From positions 1 through 35,244 of the forward strand of contig JAJZBM010000027.1 in the NCBI GenBank assembly GCA_021798915.1: a stretch of DNA of 35,244 bases, given 5' to 3'. Origin of the DNA: Pseudomonadota bacterium (lineage in GTDB: Bacteria; Pseudomonadota; Alphaproteobacteria; Acetobacterales; Acetobacteraceae). Shown in pieces: positions 33,427 through 35,244 of this stretch. Under the pieces are notes generated by a model. The model ran no database searches, was not told the origin of the DNA, and was given only the letters and a program-made list of their open reading frames with translations. The position numbers and the translations under genes were made by a program. Position 1 is the first letter of the stretch; every line of letters begins with the position of its first letter.

Positions 33427-34836
33427 ATGAGTTTTTCTCATCGCTTCGATCCCTCCATCCTCCGCGAATACGACATTCGCGGCATCGTCGGCGAAACGCT
33501 GCATGACGCGGATGCCTTCGCGATCGGGCGGGCGTTCGGCAGTATCGTCGCGCGCGCCGGCGGCACCCGCGTCGCCGTCGGCTATGACGGGCGGCTGTCC
33601 TCGCCGGCGCTGGAAGCCGCGCTCGTCAAGGGGCTGATGGCCAGCGGGATCGCGGTTTTGCGCATCGGGCTCGGCCCGACGCCGATGCTCTATTTCGCCG
33701 CGGCCACGCTCGCGACCGACGGCGCGGTAATGGTCACCGGCAGCCACAACCCGCCGGATTACAACGGCTTCAAGATGATGCTCGGCAAAAAACCGTTTTT
33801 CGGGCGCGCGATCACCGATCTCGGCGAGATGGCGGCGCGCGGCGACGTGGTCGCCGAAGCCACCGGGCGCGAGACGCGGGAGGATGTCCGCGCCGCCTAC
33901 ATCGCCCGCCTGCTCGCCGATTATGATGGCGGCGCGCGCCCCCTGACCGTGGTCTGGGATCCCGGCAATGGCGCCGCCGGCGCCGTGCTCGGCCAGTTCG
34001 TCGCCGGGCTGCCGGGGACGCATACGGTGATCAATGGCGACGTGGATGGCCATTTCCCTGCCCACCATCCGGACCCGACGGTGCCCGCCAATCTCCGCCA
34101 GCTCATCGCCGCGGTGCGCGACCAGAAAGCCGATCTCGGCATCGCCTTCGACGGCGACGCCGATCGCGTCGGGGTGGTCGATGACCAGGGCGAAATCCTG
34201 TTCGGCGACCAGATCATGGTGCTGCTCGCCCGCGACGTGCTCGCCGCCCGGCCGGGCGCGACCATCATCGCCGATGTCAAGGCGAGCCAGGTGCTGTTCG
34301 ACGAGATCGCCAAGGCCGGCGGCGCGCCCTTGATGTGGAAGACCGGGCATAGCCTGATCAAGGCCAAGATGGCGGAAACCGGCGCCCCGCTGGCCGGCGA
34401 GATGTCCGGGCATATTTTCTTCGCCGATCGCTGGTACGGGTTCGATGACGCGCTTTATGCCGCTTTGCGTCTGCTCGGCATCGTCGCGCGCATGACCAGC
34501 CGGCTTTCGGAGGTTCGCGCCGCGCTTCCGGCGCTCGCCGCGACGCCGGAACTGCGCTTCGACTGCGCCGAGAGGCGCAAATTCGCGATCGTCGCCGAGG
34601 TCGCCGCGCGTCTCCGCGAAGCCGGCGCCAAGGTGAACGATACCGATGGCGTGCGAGTACAAACCGAGGATGGCTGGTGGCTGCTCCGCGCCTCCAACAC
34701 CCAGGCGGTGCTGGTCGCGCGCGCCGAGGCGAAGGATCAGGACGGGCTCGATCGGCTGAAAGCGGCGATCGCCGACCAGCTCGCCCACTCCGGCCTTGCC
34801 GCACCCGATTTCTCGGGAAGCCACGCCGGGCACTGA
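33427..34836 (+). CDS. Phosphomannomutase/phosphoglucomutase
   Basis: This 469-aa alpha-D-phosphohexomutase interconverts hexose-6- and hexose-1-phosphates and so feeds galU next door. The phosphoserine is Ser106 in TGSHNPPDYNGFKMM. The Mg loop is DGDADRVGVV (Asp242, 244, 246), the sugar-binding loop is GEMSGHIFFADRWYG, and the C-terminal phosphate-binding loop is near LLRASNTQAVLVARAEAK. It is 19 bp after galU. The AlgC/PgmG type is likely; whether glucose or mannose is the main substrate is not clear. Confidence 0.93.
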   Translation: MSFSHRFDPSILREYDIRGIVGETLHDADAFAIGRAFGSIVARAGGTRVAVGYDGRLSSPALEAALVKGLMASGIAVLRIGLGPTPMLYFAAATLATDGAVMVTGSHNPPDYNGFKMMLGKKPFFGRAITDLGEMAARGDVVAEATGRETREDVRAAYIARLLADYDGGARPLTVVWDPGNGAAGAVLGQFVAGLPGTHTVINGDVDGHFPAHHPDPTVPANLRQLIAAVRDQKADLGIAFDGDADRVGVVDDQGEILFGDQIMVLLARDVLAARPGATIIADVKASQVLFDEIAKAGGAPLMWKTGHSLIKAKMAETGAPLAGEMSGHIFFADRWYGFDDALYAALRLLGIVARMTSRLSEVRAALPALAATPELRFDCAERRKFAIVAEVAARLREAGAKVNDTDGVRVQTEDGWWLLRASNTQAVLVARAEAKDQDGLDRLKAAIADQLAHSGLAAPDFSGSHAGH

Positions 34837-34844
34837 GAAAAGCA

Positions 34845-34868
34845 GGTTCTTTTTTGTAAAAAAGAACC
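34845..34868. repeat. AT-rich perfect hairpin, terminator of the phosphohexomutase operon
   Basis: GGTTC-T6 at 34845-34855 and A6-GAACC at 34858-34868 form an 11-bp stem around GT. It begins 9 bp after the stop codon. An imperfect relative lies at 3358-3380. Confidence 0.75.
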
Positions 34869-34886
34869 AAAAAACTTTTATTCCCA

Positions 34887-34909
34887 GGGCAGTGCCTGCG
34901 GCACTGCCC
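34887..34909. repeat. GC hairpin in the same extragenic cluster
   Basis: GGGCAGTGCC and GGCACTGCCC form a perfect 10-bp stem around loop TGC. It lies between two AT-rich hairpins, so three consecutive inverted repeats make one composite element spanning 34845-34954. Confidence 0.8.
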
Positions 34910-34913
34910 AAAA

Positions 34914-34954
34914 GGAAGAAAGTCTTTTTGCTTCTTTTTCTTCAGAAAAAGAAG
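34914..34954. repeat. Inverted copy of the 29210-29250 repeat
   Basis: These 41 bp are the exact reverse complement of 29210-29250, including the CTTCTTTTTCT/AGAAAAAGAAG stem. It is the third hairpin of the composite element behind the phosphohexomutase gene. Confidence 0.9.
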
Positions 34955-35123
34955 ACTCTTCCCTTATCTTCCCATCCCCCGCCGCCGCCCGGCATCGGTT
35001 TACGATGAAACGTCACCGCCGGGGCATCGCGATGGGATCCCCAACCGGGCGCGACCAGCGCGGCAATGTTCTAAATGGCTTGATTTTTATCCCTGTACGA
35101 AATATTTTTTTAAAGTTGAGTTA

Positions 35124-35244
35124 GGGCGTGTCGTCAATTTAGCCAAATCTCTGCGGCGACAAGGTGAACAGCGGCGAGGAAGTTCCTGGCGGTTTTGTCA
35201 TAACGGGTGGCGATAGCCCTGAACTGTTTGATTTTAGAGAAGAA
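35124..35244. mobile_element. IS5-family element, right end (window edge cuts it)
   Basis: The element appears to begin at GGGCGTGTCGTCAATTT (35124), preceded by TTA, in line with TA/TTA target duplications of IS5-group (IS427/IS1031-like) elements. The transposase C-terminus reads in from the edge. The other end and the rest of the element are outside the window. Confidence 0.6.
35134..35244 (-). CDS. IS5-family transposase, C-terminal fragment (cut by window edge)
   Basis: The last 36 residues, FFSKIKQFRAIATRYDKTAR and then NFLAAVHLVAAEIWLN with stop TGA, match the typical end of IS5-group transposases (IKxFRRIATRYDKTARNFLA). The arginine-rich Y-D-K-T segment is the conserved C-terminal part of the DDE domain. 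The N-terminal part is beyond the window. It is probably intact, but that cannot be told from this stretch. Confidence 0.85.
   Translation of the reverse strand, partial: FFSKIKQFRAIATRYDKTARNFLAAVHLVAAEIWLN

Overview
The window is GC-rich, densely coding DNA from an alphaproteobacterium. The best guess is an acidophilic or acetic-acid-type member of the Acetobacteraceae (Rhodospirillales). That placement is inferred from the strong G/C third-position bias, a pim-type dicarboxylate beta-oxidation operon, a cyanide-insensitive-type bd oxidase with a tiny accessory protein, a pyrD/HAD gene pair, and AT-rich extragenic hairpins in an otherwise GC-rich background. No rRNA gene or species marker is present, so the placement is not proven.

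Layout. 15-899 (+): an unrecognised helical protein that starts on the stop codon of an upstream reading frame. 951-13391 (-): one long, tightly packed cluster, read right to left as livK-livH-livM-livG-livF (branched-chain-type ABC importer), a FadB-like bifunctional protein, a CoA ligase, a thiolase and two acyl-CoA dehydrogenases. The last five follow the order of the Rhodopseudomonas pimFABCD operon for pimelate and other dicarboxylic acids, so the cluster reads as an uptake, activation and beta-oxidation unit. 13518-14563 (+): a 29-codon leader ORF overlapping a nitronate monooxygenase gene, divergent from the operon. 14592-14663 (-): tRNA-Thr(TGT). 14800-15460: decayed IS630 and IS3 fragments. 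15646-16279 (+): two tandem 67-aa cold-shock proteins with hairpins around them.

16481-20075 (+): two tandem, internally duplicated cysteine-rich proteins of unknown function, then cydA, cydB and a 35-aa one-helix protein. 20104-22466 (+): two tandem, translationally overlapping class-C-like serine hydrolases. 22483-24407 (-): a HAD hydrolase and dihydroorotate dehydrogenase. 24477-29199 (+): a small unknown protein, a LolA-like carrier, a class I glutamine-amidotransferase-like hydrolase, a 5 x 16 bp repeat array, a Tat-exported bicupin oxalate decarboxylase, a FAH-family hydrolase and exonuclease III. 29300-29962 (-): lipB. 30041-34836 (+): tRNA-Leu(GAG), a malic enzyme-phosphotransacetylase fusion, galU, and a phosphomannomutase/phosphoglucomutase, the last three forming a run of closely spaced genes. 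34845-34954: AT-rich inverted repeats, part of which recurs inverted at 29210-29250. The window ends inside an IS5-family insertion sequence.

The least explained piece is the pair of eight-cysteine proteins upstream of the bd oxidase. Other features worth attention are the overlapping leader ORF, the 16-bp repeat array before the oxalate decarboxylase gene, the G9 tract at the livM/livG junction, and the dispersed AT-rich repeat.
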